Source of the DNA: Marivita sp003149565 | Lineage (GTDB): Bacteria > Pseudomonadota > Alphaproteobacteria > Rhodobacterales > Rhodobacteraceae | Reading direction: 5' to 3' (one strand) | DNA: 64,000 nucleotides | Assembly (NCBI RefSeq): GCF_965216415.1 | Contig: NZ_CBDCFU010000002.1 | Shown: one piece after another, positions 8,617-17,378 of the stretch | Layout of the letters: each line of letters starts with the position of its first letter | How positions within the stretch are numbered: the first letter of the stretch is position 1 | The notes under the pieces: model-generated | Seen by the model: only the letters and a program-made list of their open reading frames with translations | What the model was told of the DNA's origin: nothing | The model's database searches: none | Translations under genes and position numbers: made by a program

Positions 8617-9465
8617 CTACTCAAGCATCTTGCTCAGATCCCTCAGATGATCTGGGAACGCACGGGCAGTGATTTTTGCTTCGCGCACCAGACCGTCAAA
8701 ATGGTCTGAAAAAGCACGCACCCGCTGAGTGTCGCGAAACGCTAGATAGTTGGTTCCGATATAAATCACGGCAAGCAATGGACCGAAGACGGTGATCGGA
8801 GCGGAATAAACCTGTCGCGCGTCGTAGAGATAAAGGCGCATTCTTGGGTAAAGTCCTGTGCTCAGGTCAAGCCAATGGTCAATTTGCTGCTTGCGCAGTT
8901 CGATCGGCAGATCAGCATAGTAGCCTGTGCCTTCGACAAAACTCTTTATTTCAAACAGAGGCATTGCGATCTCGTAGTCAGACGCGGATTGCCGCATCCA
9001 AGCCAACCGGTTGGCCGAGGCCGTGATGGCCTGTGCCGCTGTGCGTCCCAAATGCGGTGCGTATTCCCAGGTCAGCACTTCGTTGGTTTTGAGCATGTCA
9101 GGCAGTCCGGGCGGCACGTATCGGATCTTGAATCCCTCAGCCTCGCGGTGCCAGTCGAAGACCTGCTGATCCACCAACGCGCGCGGTGCATTCGTCAGGG
9201 TAAGCGCGCTCGCAAGAAGATCGGTGGCGTTTTCGGGATGCTCAGCCAATCCCAACAGCCAATCGGCTGAAACCCCCAAAGCACTCGCGCAAGCCCCAAC
9301 AACATGCGCGTTCGGCAAACGTGCGGCGTCGTCCCGCAGCAATTGTGAGATGGTAGAGCGGTCTATTCCCGTGCTTCGCGCCAAAGCACTTTGGTTCGTT
9401 CCTGCGCGCTGGATCGCGATCAGAAGGCGCGTTCGGAACAGGTCTGCGCGTTGAAGCTTATTCAT
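8617..9465 (-). CDS. XRE-family transcriptional regulator
   Basis: 282 residues. An N-terminal helix-turn-helix (about residues 10-70, ALARSTGIDRSTISQLLRDD) is followed by a long C-terminal domain of unknown ligand specificity. The architecture fits one-component regulators that dimerise through the C-terminal region. It is divergent from the fatty-acid desaturase gene, with 122 bases between starts that contain nested inverted repeats, so it may regulate itself and the desaturase. No effector can be read from the sequence. Confidence 0.85.
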   Translation of the reverse strand: MNKLQRADLFRTRLLIAIQRAGTNQSALARSTGIDRSTISQLLRDDAARLPNAHVVGACASALGVSADWLLGLAEHPENATDLLASALTLTNAPRALVDQQVFDWHREAEGFKIRYVPPGLPDMLKTNEVLTWEYAPHLGRTAAQAITASANRLAWMRQSASDYEIAMPLFEIKSFVEGTGYYADLPIELRKQQIDHWLDLSTGLYPRMRLYLYDARQVYSAPITVFGPLLAVIYIGTNYLAFRDTQRVRAFSDHFDGLVREAKITARAFPDHLRDLSKMLE

Positions 9466-9481
9466 CGGTATAATTTCAACA

Positions 9482-9523
9482 AATGGTGACTAAAATCACT
9501 GTTATGGATAATTGTGCACCATT
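9482..9523. promoter_or_regulatory. Candidate operator between XRE regulator and desaturase
   Basis: Two nested dyads lie in the divergent gap. GTGA-N6-TCAC is at 9486-9499. The wider AATGGTG (9482-9488) pairs with CACCATT (9517-9523). Such symmetry between a helix-turn-helix gene and a divergent target is the usual form of an autoregulatory operator. Binding is inferred, not shown. Confidence 0.45.
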
Positions 9524-9587
9524 GTCAGAATTCTGCAAGTCATCTGCTCTTTCTAATGTGTTGGCCAAGAACACTTGAGGGCACGAT

Positions 9588-10520
9588 ATGACAGACTTGC
9601 CTTTGCCGATGTCGGCAGCTTTGAAACGCACGGCTGAATGGCCAACACTGGCACTGTTGGCGCTTTCTTACGGGGCATGGGGCGCGTCGACGATCTGGGT
9701 CAGTCAGTTTTCGGTCGGGTTGGCCATCGTGCTATGTGCCTGGGCAACCGCGCAGCACTCTTCCTTGACACATGAGGCACTTCACGGGCATCCAACCCGC
9801 AACCCTGTCATCAATGCTGCTCTCGTTTTTCCCGCCCTGAGCCTGGTTATTCCCTATTTGAGGTTTCGCGATACGCATCTCGCCCATCATCAGGACGAGT
9901 CGCTGACTGATCCATACGATGACCCGGAGACGAACTATCTGGACCCGGCTGTCTGGGAGAGCTTGCCAAAGTGGCGCAGAGTGCTGTGTCGGATGAACAA
10001 CACCTTGGCAGGGCGCCTGGTCTTGGGACCTCTGCTTGGTCAAATCGCTTTTATGGCAGCAGATTGGCGACTGATCAGAAGCGGAGATCGCAGGACCATG
10101 GCGGGTTGGTTGCTTCACATCCCCGCGGTTGCATGCGTTCTGTGGTGGATGAGCGCTGTTGCGAATTTGCCAATCTGGGGTTGGCTGATGTCGGTCTACC
10201 TGTCGCTGTCACTACTCAAATTGCGGACTTTCCTCGAGCACCGCGCGCATGACCGAACGACCGGTCGCACGGCCATTGTCGAAGATACCGGGGTCTTTGG
10301 AACCCTCTTTCTCAACAACAATCTGCATGTTGTGCATCATCTGCACCCCGGTGTCCCGTGGTACGCGCTGCCAGACTTGTATCGGACCCGGAAGCAGCAC
10401 TACCTGAACGTAAATCACGGCTATCATTACGACAGCTATTTTGAAGTGGCCCGAAAGTATTTGTTTCGGACAAAGGATCCGGTGCCCCACCCTCTATATC
10501 GGGATGGACAAGGCGGCTGA
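9588..10520 (+). CDS. Fatty acid desaturase
   Basis: 310-residue integral membrane di-iron enzyme that introduces a double bond into acyl chains. The three histidine boxes are present: HEALHGH (62-68), HLAHH (97-101) and HVVHH (247-251), with further histidines at 218 and 221. Four or more hydrophobic segments surround them. It is followed after 19 bases by an EamA transporter gene. The divergent XRE regulator suggests control of membrane fluidity or of a specific hydroxylated product. Beta-carotene hydroxylase-like relatives share the boxes, so substrate remains open. Confidence 0.88.
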   Translation: MTDLPLPMSAALKRTAEWPTLALLALSYGAWGASTIWVSQFSVGLAIVLCAWATAQHSSLTHEALHGHPTRNPVINAALVFPALSLVIPYLRFRDTHLAHHQDESLTDPYDDPETNYLDPAVWESLPKWRRVLCRMNNTLAGRLVLGPLLGQIAFMAADWRLIRSGDRRTMAGWLLHIPAVACVLWWMSAVANLPIWGWLMSVYLSLSLLKLRTFLEHRAHDRTTGRTAIVEDTGVFGTLFLNNNLHVVHHLHPGVPWYALPDLYRTRKQHYLNVNHGYHYDSYFEVARKYLFRTKDPVPHPLYRDGQGG

Positions 10521-10539
10521 CCTGACGCCATAGAGGCGC

Positions 10540-11442
10540 ATGGAACTCTGGATCTTTGCCAGTGTCGCAGCTGCCCTGTTCCAGACCGTACGTTTCATGC
10601 TGCAAAAAGTACTGAGCACGGACGTTCTGAGCACAGCAGGCTCGACCTTTGCCCGCTTCGCCTATGCCGCCCCGGCAGCGATGCTATTGACTGTGTGTTA
10701 TCTTTGGCTTCGCACCGCGGACCTGCCTCAGCTTCAGGGTGCCTTCTGGTTTTACGCATGGCAGGGGGGGCTGGCGCAAATCCTGGCGACTGTCTGTGTC
10801 GTTGCGCTCTTTCGGCAACGCAACTTTGCGGTCGGGATCACGTTCAAGAAAACAGAGGTCATTCAGACAGCCATCGTAGGGGTCGCCCTTTTCGGCGCTG
10901 AGGTGTCTCTCGCTGGCTGGGGTGCAATCCTCATTGGGCTTGTCGGGCTGTTGTTGCTGTCACGAACGCCCGGGACACATGCGGGGCTCTGGGCAGGGCT
11001 GACAAGCAGAGCGACAGGGCTTGGTCTGTTGTCGGGTCTGCTATTTGCAATTTCGGCCACCAGCTATCGCGCTGCGTCGCTGGAGATTGCCAGCGAGGAC
11101 GCCCTCTTGCGGGCTGGCGTCACACTGACCTGTGTGACCTCGTCGCAACTGTTGGCAATGGCACTTTGGCTTCGGTGGCGCGAGCCCGGGCAGATCACCG
11201 CTGTGTGGCGGTCGCGCCGCATTGGCATCTGGGTCGGTTTGACCTCAATGGCGGGATCATTCGGTTGGTTTCTTGCCTTTACTTTGCAGACGGCTGCCTA
11301 TGTCAAAGCGGTGGGACAGATCGAGCTGATCTTTTCCCTGATGGCGTCGGTGCTGTTCTTCAAGGAACGTGTAACCATACGCGAATTGGTTGGTATCGGC
11401 TTTCTGGCGCTGTCGATCCTGACCTTTGTGCTTGTCCTCTAG
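10540..11442 (+). CDS. EamA/DMT-superfamily transporter
   Basis: 300 residues with about ten transmembrane helices arranged as two repeats, the second repeat ending VGQIELIFSLMASVLFFKERVTIREL. This glutamate-containing segment is typical of EamA exporters for amino acids and metabolites. It lies 19 bases after the desaturase gene and probably shares its transcript. The stop overlaps the NUDIX stop tail-to-tail by four bases. No substrate can be assigned. Confidence 0.87.
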   Translation: MELWIFASVAAALFQTVRFMLQKVLSTDVLSTAGSTFARFAYAAPAAMLLTVCYLWLRTADLPQLQGAFWFYAWQGGLAQILATVCVVALFRQRNFAVGITFKKTEVIQTAIVGVALFGAEVSLAGWGAILIGLVGLLLLSRTPGTHAGLWAGLTSRATGLGLLSGLLFAISATSYRAASLEIASEDALLRAGVTLTCVTSSQLLAMALWLRWREPGQITAVWRSRRIGIWVGLTSMAGSFGWFLAFTLQTAAYVKAVGQIELIFSLMASVLFFKERVTIRELVGIGFLALSILTFVLVL

Positions 11443-12143
11443 TCCGGCATGGGACGGCCATAAAGCCTTAAAAACAGGCTTTCTTCGTCATCGTTACGAA
11501 AAAACGGCACGGACGCCGGCGGTTGCGGGTCAGCGGCGCGCGCTGCGACTTCGGCCAAAACCACCTCGGTGATGAAGGGCAGGTCAAAGCTCCGGACCTT
11601 GTCTAGCGAAATCCATTGCAGATGTGCCAATTCGTCGGACGCGGCCGAGAAATCATCGGGGTCGCTGACCAGATCATCCGCATCGAGCAAGAAGAACCGC
11701 GCATCGAACCGGCGCGGGCGTCCTGGTGGTGTGATGGCGCGGAAGACAAACTGTAGTGGCGCAGCGTTGGGCAGATGGCCTTGGCGGGCAAAGTCTTCCC
11801 AATTTCCGGGTGGTGTGTCCCATGTGCCCGGACGCCCGAGGATCTGCCCGGTTTCTTCCCACAATTCCCTGATAGCCGCCCCAGCTAATGCCGACGCACG
11901 ATCACACGAGGCTCCGTCGGTTAGTCGGCTGGCGCAAAGAGGAGACAGCGGATTGGCAAAGGGGACAAGTGCGTCCTCGGGGTCCACGGCACCGCCGGGA
12001 AAGACGAACTTGTTTGGCATGAAGGCGGCATTTGCCCCCCGTTGCCCCATAAGGACGCTGGGTTTGTGTTTGCGGTCCCGCAATACGATCACCGTCGCGG
12101 CATCGCGAATGGCAGTTTTGTCGATCAATCCCGGTTCGGTCAC
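11439..12143 (-). CDS. NUDIX hydrolase
   Basis: 234 residues. The NUDIX box is recognisable but split by an insertion: FVFPGGAVDPEDAL, then about 30 residues, then AAIRELWEETGQILG, giving the REx2EE core that binds Mg2+. This arrangement resembles the NUDT7/NUDT19 type of CoA or nucleotide diphosphatases rather than short MutT. Predicted cytoplasmic. It lies just downstream of the DUF983 gene on the same strand with a 27-base gap, so the two may be an operon. Confidence 0.88.
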   Translation of the reverse strand: MTEPGLIDKTAIRDAATVIVLRDRKHKPSVLMGQRGANAAFMPNKFVFPGGAVDPEDALVPFANPLSPLCASRLTDGASCDRASALAGAAIRELWEETGQILGRPGTWDTPPGNWEDFARQGHLPNAAPLQFVFRAITPPGRPRRFDARFFLLDADDLVSDPDDFSAASDELAHLQWISLDKVRSFDLPFITEVVLAEVAARAADPQPPASVPFFRNDDEESLFLRLYGRPMPD

Positions 12144-12170
12144 GCAGGCCCTCTGTCTAAAGTGAAAGGC

Positions 12171-12566
12171 TCAAGGGGCGCTGTCAGCGAACCCATGCAT
12201 GTATCGTGACCATTGAAACGCCACGATTGCCCCTTTCAGTCTGGGCAAAAGATAGAGTGTGAGCGCGACACAGCCAACCGCGAAGATCGTGAACAACACC
12301 AAGGGTTCGGGGCGGAAATTGACAAAAACGATGTGCAATAACGGTGCCATGAGGTGCCCGACGATCAGAATCGTCAGGTAAGCCGGACCATCGTCCGCGC
12401 GGTGGTGGTGCAATTCCTCTCGGCAGACCGGGCATGTGTCCCGCACCTTGAGGTATCCGCTCAGCAGTGGTCCACTGCCGCAATTCGGGCATTTTCTGCG
12501 CCAACCTTTGCGCACTGCTGGCCATGTCGGACGGTCGTCCTGATCTGTCATGTGTGATGTCGTCAT
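12171..12566 (-). CDS. DUF983 zinc-ribbon membrane protein
   Basis: 131 residues. An N-terminal zinc ribbon (CPNCG and CPVC, about residues 26-52) is followed by two transmembrane helices (LTILIVGHLMAPLLHIVF and VLFTIFAVGCVALTLYLL). This is the DUF983 layout, a family of unknown biochemical role common in alphaproteobacteria. The ATG at 12564-12566 has a good GGGAG ribosome site seven bases upstream. The longer in-frame reading lacks such a site. It is divergent from the EF-hand gene. Confidence 0.85.
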   Translation of the reverse strand: MTTSHMTDQDDRPTWPAVRKGWRRKCPNCGSGPLLSGYLKVRDTCPVCREELHHHRADDGPAYLTILIVGHLMAPLLHIVFVNFRPEPLVLFTIFAVGCVALTLYLLPRLKGAIVAFQWSRYMHGFADSAP

Positions 12567-12799
12567 GTTCGCTCTCCCACGTGCAAGATGGCGACGACTG
12601 TTAGCGATGAACAGTGACCAAACTGTCCTTGCGGCTGGATGTCGCAAATCACGCAGCCGTGAATATGTTTTGCCGATTTCTGAGACGGAAACTGGATCTT
12701 GCCCCGTGAGACGTAGTGGATGTCAGGTCGACAATGTCTCGCTCTGGCCCGCAGTGGACAAGGTCCGGCAGCAGGCCGGCCATGGAAAGGAAAGATGAG

Positions 12800-13306
12800 A
12801 TGAAGATGAACACGCAGGTTTTCGCACTTGTTATCGCGGCAGTTCTGGCCACCTCGGCAGGCGCGGCCTTCGCCCAAGATACCAATATGCGCGAGGAGCG
12901 TCGTGCAGCGGCGTTTGCCGAGTTGGATGCAAACGACGATGGCACTGTCTCGGCTGAAGAATTCGCAGCAAGAGCCAATCGGTTCGCCCGAATTGACACC
13001 AACGGCGATGGCGTTTTGACAGCAGAGGAACTTGCCGCTGCTGGAGAAGAGCGTGCGGCGCGGCGGGCTGAACGCATGATTGCACGCCTAGACACCAATG
13101 GAGATGGCGCATTGTCCGAGGATGAAATCAAATCCCGCCGCGATCCGTCTCGGATGTTTGAGCATTTGGACGCAAACGATGATGGCATGGTGAGCTCGGA
13201 GGAATTTGCCGAGGCCCGTATGGGTGGTCATGGCGGCAAGCGAGGAGACCACATCGACAAGCGCGGTGGGCCCTTCGGTATGAAGCGCCACGGCAACGAC
13301 TTTTGA
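12800..13306 (+). CDS. Secreted EF-hand calcium-binding protein
   Basis: 168 residues with a signal peptide (MKMNTQVFALVIAAVLATSA, cleavage near AFA). Four EF-hand loops follow: DANDDGTVSAEE, DTNGDGVLTAEE, DTNGDGALSEDE and DANDDGMVSSEE, so the mature periplasmic protein should bind up to four Ca2+. The C-terminal tail is rich in Gly, Lys and His. The ATG at 12800 follows GGAAAG. It precedes an ECF sigma factor, a small membrane protein and a metal-sensor-like protein in the same orientation, suggesting envelope metal or calcium sensing. Confidence 0.88.
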   Translation: MKMNTQVFALVIAAVLATSAGAAFAQDTNMREERRAAAFAELDANDDGTVSAEEFAARANRFARIDTNGDGVLTAEELAAAGEERAARRAERMIARLDTNGDGALSEDEIKSRRDPSRMFEHLDANDDGMVSSEEFAEARMGGHGGKRGDHIDKRGGPFGMKRHGNDF

Positions 13307-13319
13307 ACGCTGCCGGGCG

Positions 13320-13349
13320 ACCATGAGCGATATGTGCATCGCTCATGGT
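13320..13349. repeat. Perfect 12-bp palindromic hairpin between EF-hand and sigma genes
   Basis: ACCATGAGCGAT (13320-13331) and ATCGCTCATGGT (13338-13349) are perfect complements around a 6-base loop. No T-run follows, so it is not a classical terminator. It could be a sigma/regulator operator, a processing hairpin or a Rho-type end for the EF-hand transcript. Confidence 0.6.
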
Positions 13350-13389
13350 GCCTGATAGATTGGAAGAGAAACCAAGGCCGCATGGTGGA

Positions 13390-13992
13390 ATGACCCAAAG
13401 CACAACCGATTCTGCTGCAGAGGCGGCCCTGCTTAGAGCCTATGCCGCAGGTGATGGCGAAGCCGCGCGAAGCCTTGCAGCCAAGTATACGCCTCTGGTT
13501 TATGCGCATGCGGTTCGAATGCTGAACGACCGTGCCGAGGCCGAGGACGTGACCCAAGAGGCTATGCTTCGTTTGTGGCGGCAAGCTCCTGACTGGGATG
13601 CGAACGGGAGGGCGTCTGTGCGCACATGGCTCTACCGCGTCACGGCCAATCTTTGCATTGACCGTTTGCGTAAGACCAGACCAGACGTGCTACCCGAAGG
13701 GCTCGACGTTGTGGATCAGATGCCAGGTGCGGAAGAGCGGTTACAAACAGAGGCGCGTCGGTTGGCTTTGGAAGAGGCGTTGATGCAGCTGCCTGATCGT
13801 CAAAGGCAGGCTGTGGTGCTGCGTCACATCGAAGGATTGGGCAATACCGAGATTGCCCAGATCATGGACATTGGGCCTCGTGCGGTGGAAAGTCTGACAG
13901 CACGCGGCAAACGAACACTGACCGCGCTCCTGAGCGGTCAACGCACAGGCTTGGGGTATACGGATGACACAATCGAAACCTCCTATGGATGA
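13390..13992 (+). CDS. ECF-type RNA polymerase sigma factor
   Basis: 200 residues. Sigma region 2 (HAVRMLNDRAEAEDVTQEAM, about residues 40-60) and region 4 (LPDRQRQAVVLRHIEGLGNT, about 135-155, followed by the helix-turn-helix) are both clear; regions 1 and 3 are absent, as in the ECF group. The chosen ATG at 13390 begins MTQSTTDSAAEAALLRAYA. The gene overlaps the next one by 29 bases, which suggests translational coupling with a regulator of its activity. It probably directs the neighbouring operon. Confidence 0.9.
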   Translation: MTQSTTDSAAEAALLRAYAAGDGEAARSLAAKYTPLVYAHAVRMLNDRAEAEDVTQEAMLRLWRQAPDWDANGRASVRTWLYRVTANLCIDRLRKTRPDVLPEGLDVVDQMPGAEERLQTEARRLALEEALMQLPDRQRQAVVLRHIEGLGNTEIAQIMDIGPRAVESLTARGKRTLTALLSGQRTGLGYTDDTIETSYG

Positions 13993-14305
13993 TCTGCTTG
14001 AATCTGCTTTTGCGGATGCGCGTCAGGCGCCGCCCTCTTTGCCGGACGGGTTGATGGCGCGTGTGATGGCAGATGCCGAAGCGCATGTGCCAGTGTCCGA
14101 GGTCCAACCGCTGTGGCGACAGGTTGTTGGCACGCTTGGAGGATGGCCAGCAATTGGTGGGCTTGCGGTGACAGCCTGCGTCGGAGTTTGGGCTGGGGGT
14201 GCCCTGACCGACGATTTGATGCTCACTGTTTTCCCGACCGAGGCCGCGACTCTAGATATCGGGACCGGGTTGGGGGCGTTTGATCTATTACTGGTGGATG
14301 GTTGA
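13964..14305 (+). CDS. Small single-pass membrane protein, possible anti-sigma partner
   Basis: 113 residues, starting MTQSKPPMDDLLESAFADAR. A soluble N-terminal part (1-60) is followed by one hydrophobic segment (GGLAVTACVGVWAGGALTDD). I do not recognise a domain. Position directly after an ECF sigma gene, with a 29-base overlap, and the single membrane segment are what an anti-sigma factor would show, but no ZAS zinc motif (HxxxCxxC) is present. An internal ATG at 13985 is an alternative start. Function is therefore inferred from context only. Confidence 0.65.
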   Translation: MTQSKPPMDDLLESAFADARQAPPSLPDGLMARVMADAEAHVPVSEVQPLWRQVVGTLGGWPAIGGLAVTACVGVWAGGALTDDLMLTVFPTEAATLDIGTGLGAFDLLLVDG

Positions 14306-14306
14306 G

Positions 14307-14789
14307 ATGGCGGATGTGGCAAAACCCAAGACACCGTTATGGATCAGGGCAACTCTGTTTCTGTCGCTTGCTCTGAATATTCTCGTCATTGGAGTCGTTA
14401 TCGGTTTTCTGGTCGTTGGGGGGCCGGGGAAACGGCCCGACAGGGACCGCTTTGATTTTGGCTCCTTCTATACACGCGCGCTTTCCGATCAGGATCGCCG
14501 GGCTTTAAGACGCGATTTTGAAGACGGCCTGCGCGGGCAAGGGCGGGAACACGGTGCTTTCATCACGGATTTGCGGTCAACGCTCGACGCCATACGCGCG
14601 ACGCCATTTGACCGCGATGCGTTTGTGGCCGCGATGTCCGATCAGGCCGACAAACGGGCGCAACGTGAAGAGATGGGCCGTCAGGCCCTGGCGAACCGCA
14701 TTGCCTCCATGACTGACGAGGAACGCGCGGCCTACGCGGATCGCATTGAGGCGCGTTTGTCGGAACTGGCTGGACGCATCCGTCGGTAG
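14307..14789 (+). CDS. Periplasmic heavy-metal-sensor-like protein
   Basis: 160 residues. One N-terminal transmembrane helix (TLFLSLALNILVIGVVIGFL) anchors a helical periplasmic domain rich in Arg, Asp and Glu, with a coiled region ADKRAQREEMGRQALANRIA. This matches the Metal_resist/CnrR-like family that senses or binds metals next to ECF sigma factors. Starts at 14298 and 14307 are both possible. It is the last gene of the EF-hand/sigma unit. Confidence 0.75.
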   Translation: MADVAKPKTPLWIRATLFLSLALNILVIGVVIGFLVVGGPGKRPDRDRFDFGSFYTRALSDQDRRALRRDFEDGLRGQGREHGAFITDLRSTLDAIRATPFDRDAFVAAMSDQADKRAQREEMGRQALANRIASMTDEERAAYADRIEARLSELAGRIRR

Positions 14790-14806
14790 ACACGGCTGCC
14801 GTATCG

Positions 14807-16249
14807 CTATGATCCGGTCTCGGCACGACAGATAGCACGTCCATGCGGCGTGCAGGCGCCTGCCAATTCGATCCTGTTGCGTCCGTTTCTCTTGGCGTCA
14901 TAGAGTGCGCGGTCTGCGGCATGGCGCAATGCGTGCATAGTCTTCTGATCGCTCTTGGCAGCGACGGCGACGCCGATACTGACTGTCGCGCGAACGTGGG
15001 TGTGGTCTTCAAGCGCGATTGCATTGCGAGCAACCGCATCTCGCAATCGGTTCGCAACAGCGCCTGCATCCTTTGCAGATACATCAGGCAAAACAATCAG
15101 GAACTCTTCACCCCCGTATCGCGCGATGAAATCGCCCGCGCGCAGTCTGCTCTGCATCGTTTTTGCGATTTGCGCCAAAATTTCGTCTCCCGCAGAATGT
15201 CCATGATTGTCATTGATGGCTTTGAAGTGATCGATATCCGCGATCAGGACGGCGATACGTCCGGGATGCTCGACCCGCACACGGTCTGTCCGTGCCAGGT
15301 AGTCGTCCAGTGCTCTTCGGTTGTTGAGGCCAGTGAGGGCATCCCGGTAAGCCATCTCTCCAAGTTCCGAAGCACTCTTGCGGGCGGTTTCTGAGGCGCG
15401 CTTCAAACGTGTGAGGCGCGTTATGCGCAGCGCCAGCTCATCAGGCGTAATGTCAGACGGCACCTGGTCATCCGCGCCAAGATCGAGAGGAGAGGAGCCT
15501 CGACCTGTCACATCAGTCACGAACAGTACCCGGCTATCGCAGCTCGCGGCATGGCTCTTTAGTATGGCAAGTGTGTCTCGTGTTTCGTCTTCGGTTTTGC
15601 TCTCAAACAGAACAAAGACGTCGGTCTCTTCATTCGGTGTGCGCCTGACATCCTCGGGCGTTTGGTGGCTGATATTGAGCCCGGGCTCGACTGGAAGATC
15701 GCACAGAAGGCTGCTGCCATGGTCTGCAGCAAGTTTCGTCACAAGAGTGACGTTGGCCCGACGGTCAAAACCGGTGATCGGCTCTGCCAGGCCGTGGTCA
15801 TGTGGCGTTTGAGAATGCACAGCTGCGGCACGATTTTTGATGCGCATAAACTTGCGCAGGCGTGCTTTCAAATCAGCGGAGTCGGCGAATGTGTCAATGA
15901 CATCATGCGCTCCGTCTATAAGAGCGCTGACACGCGCGGATTGGTTCTCGCGCTGAACTGCCACGACAATAGTCGTGAGTTGTGTCTGCGGCTTCGTCCG
16001 CAGAAGCTTGCAGAATTTCCGGAGGTGAAGGCCTGGCAAGTCATCTGCAATAATCACCACATCGGGGGCCTCTTTCCGGATCAAGGCAAGCCCCTCGGCC
16101 TGCGTTGCAGCCATATCGACCTCATAAGCCGTCGTATCCAGCGGCGCGCGCAGATGGATGCGGCGGTTGCTCATAGCGTCAATGATCAGAACAGTTCCGG
16201 TCACAGTGTCCCCAAATTCTGCTGTAGACGTTAAGACTTTGCTCACCAA
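14807..16249 (-). CDS. PleD-like response regulator with diguanylate cyclase domain
   Basis: 480 residues arranged as receiver, second receiver-like domain and GGDEF, as in PleD. The catalytic loop reads RYGGEEF and an inhibitory I-site RAGD lies just before it, so it should make c-di-GMP and be product-inhibited. In the first receiver, the strand normally ending in the phospho-acceptor Asp reads DVVIIADDLPG, with Ala at the expected position. The second receiver is degenerate. Control may therefore not be by classical phosphorylation. It is divergent from the DUF3572 gene. Confidence 0.9.
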   Translation of the reverse strand: MVSKVLTSTAEFGDTVTGTVLIIDAMSNRRIHLRAPLDTTAYEVDMAATQAEGLALIRKEAPDVVIIADDLPGLHLRKFCKLLRTKPQTQLTTIVVAVQRENQSARVSALIDGAHDVIDTFADSADLKARLRKFMRIKNRAAAVHSQTPHDHGLAEPITGFDRRANVTLVTKLAADHGSSLLCDLPVEPGLNISHQTPEDVRRTPNEETDVFVLFESKTEDETRDTLAILKSHAASCDSRVLFVTDVTGRGSSPLDLGADDQVPSDITPDELALRITRLTRLKRASETARKSASELGEMAYRDALTGLNNRRALDDYLARTDRVRVEHPGRIAVLIADIDHFKAINDNHGHSAGDEILAQIAKTMQSRLRAGDFIARYGGEEFLIVLPDVSAKDAGAVANRLRDAVARNAIALEDHTHVRATVSIGVAVAAKSDQKTMHALRHAADRALYDAKRNGRNRIELAGACTPHGRAICRAETGS

Positions 16250-16295
16250 TTCATTGCCGCTATTGGTTAAAAAAGCGTTTGGGAAATACTTAAAA

Positions 16296-16580
16296 ATGAC
16301 GATATCTCGTGATGCAGCAGAGCAGCTTGCGCTTCAAGCTGTGGTCTGGCTGGCTGGCAATGATGAACTTTTGCCAGTTTTTATGGGGTCAACCGGGGCC
16401 GATGAGGCGGCGTTTCGGGAAAGCCTTGGGGTGCCGGAATTCCAAGCTTCGGTGCTCGATTTCATTATGATGGATGACACTTGGGTGATTGCGTTCTGTG
16501 ACACCCATGCCGTTCCGTATGATCGCTTGATGCAAGCGCGCGCAGCTCTTCCGGGCGGTCAACAGGTGAACTGGACATGA
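16296..16580 (+). CDS. DUF3572 family protein
   Basis: 94 residues, MTISRDAAEQLALQAVVWLA at the start, all helical, with no membrane segment. This is the small DUF3572 family found beside pleD-type genes in many alphaproteobacteria; its function is unknown. The ATG at 16296 is chosen because the upstream in-frame sequence overlaps the divergent cyclase gene. It overlaps the following HAD phosphatase gene by four bases (ATGA), so both are probably translated together. Confidence 0.8.
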   Translation: MTISRDAAEQLALQAVVWLAGNDELLPVFMGSTGADEAAFRESLGVPEFQASVLDFIMMDDTWVIAFCDTHAVPYDRLMQARAALPGGQQVNWT

Positions 16581-17278
16581 CGCAAAAGGATATCCAAGCC
16601 ATTCTCTTCGACAAGGATGGCACGTTGTTCGACTTTGAAGCGACGTGGAACGTTTGGGCCAACACTTTCCTCATGCGGATGGCAGAAGGCGACCACAAGC
16701 GCGCAACTCATCTGGGGCACCTCATAGGGTTTGATTTCGCGACGGGCGTTTTTCGTCCGGACAGCTTTGTCATAGCGGGCACACCTGATGATCTGGTGGC
16801 AGTGCTCCATCCTGAATTCCCTGAATTCTCGCAACAAGCGCTCGCTGATCTGATCAATGAAGAGGCCGCCGCCGCACCTATGGCCGAGGCAACACCGCTT
16901 CGACCTTTACTTGAGCGCTTTTCAACTGCAGGTCTGCGGTTGGGTGTTGCAACGAATGATGCCGCAACCCCTGCGCTTGCGCATCTCGATGCTGCTGGCA
17001 TCCGATCGTCTTTCGAATTCATCTGCGGCTCGGACAGCGGCTTTGGGTCAAAACCTGAGCCGGGGCCGCTCTTGGCTTTTTGCAATGCGGTGAATGTCGC
17101 ACCGAACGCCGTTGCGATGGTCGGCGACAGCAAACATGATCTGGTCGCGGGAAGGGCGGCCGGTATGACAACTGTTGCCGTTCTGACCGGACTTGCTGCA
17201 GCGGCTGAGCTGGAGCCGTTTGCAGATGTCGTGCTTCCCGATATCGGGCATTTGCCGGATTGGTTGGGGTTGGAGTGA
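16577..17278 (+). CDS. HAD-superfamily hydrolase, phosphoglycolate-phosphatase-like
   Basis: 233 residues with all HAD motifs: I AILFDKDGTLFD (nucleophile Asp), II GVATNDA, III Lys in GSKPEPG, and IV AMVGDSKHDLVAGRAAGM. The cap is a helical insertion after motif I (C1 cap), as in phosphoglycolate phosphatase. Likely cytoplasmic Mg2+-dependent phosphatase; the substrate could be 2-phosphoglycolate or another small phosphoester. It is translationally coupled to the DUF3572 gene. Confidence 0.87.
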   Translation: MTQKDIQAILFDKDGTLFDFEATWNVWANTFLMRMAEGDHKRATHLGHLIGFDFATGVFRPDSFVIAGTPDDLVAVLHPEFPEFSQQALADLINEEAAAAPMAEATPLRPLLERFSTAGLRLGVATNDAATPALAHLDAAGIRSSFEFICGSDSGFGSKPEPGPLLAFCNAVNVAPNAVAMVGDSKHDLVAGRAAGMTTVAVLTGLAAAAELEPFADVVLPDIGHLPDWLGLE

Positions 17279-17378
17279 TCTCGGACGTAAAATGACAAAA
17301 GCGACGGTATCCGTCGCGTTTCGACAGGATTGGCTGCATCTGCGGTGCCTAGCTAAAGTGGCAAACCAGGAGAATGCC

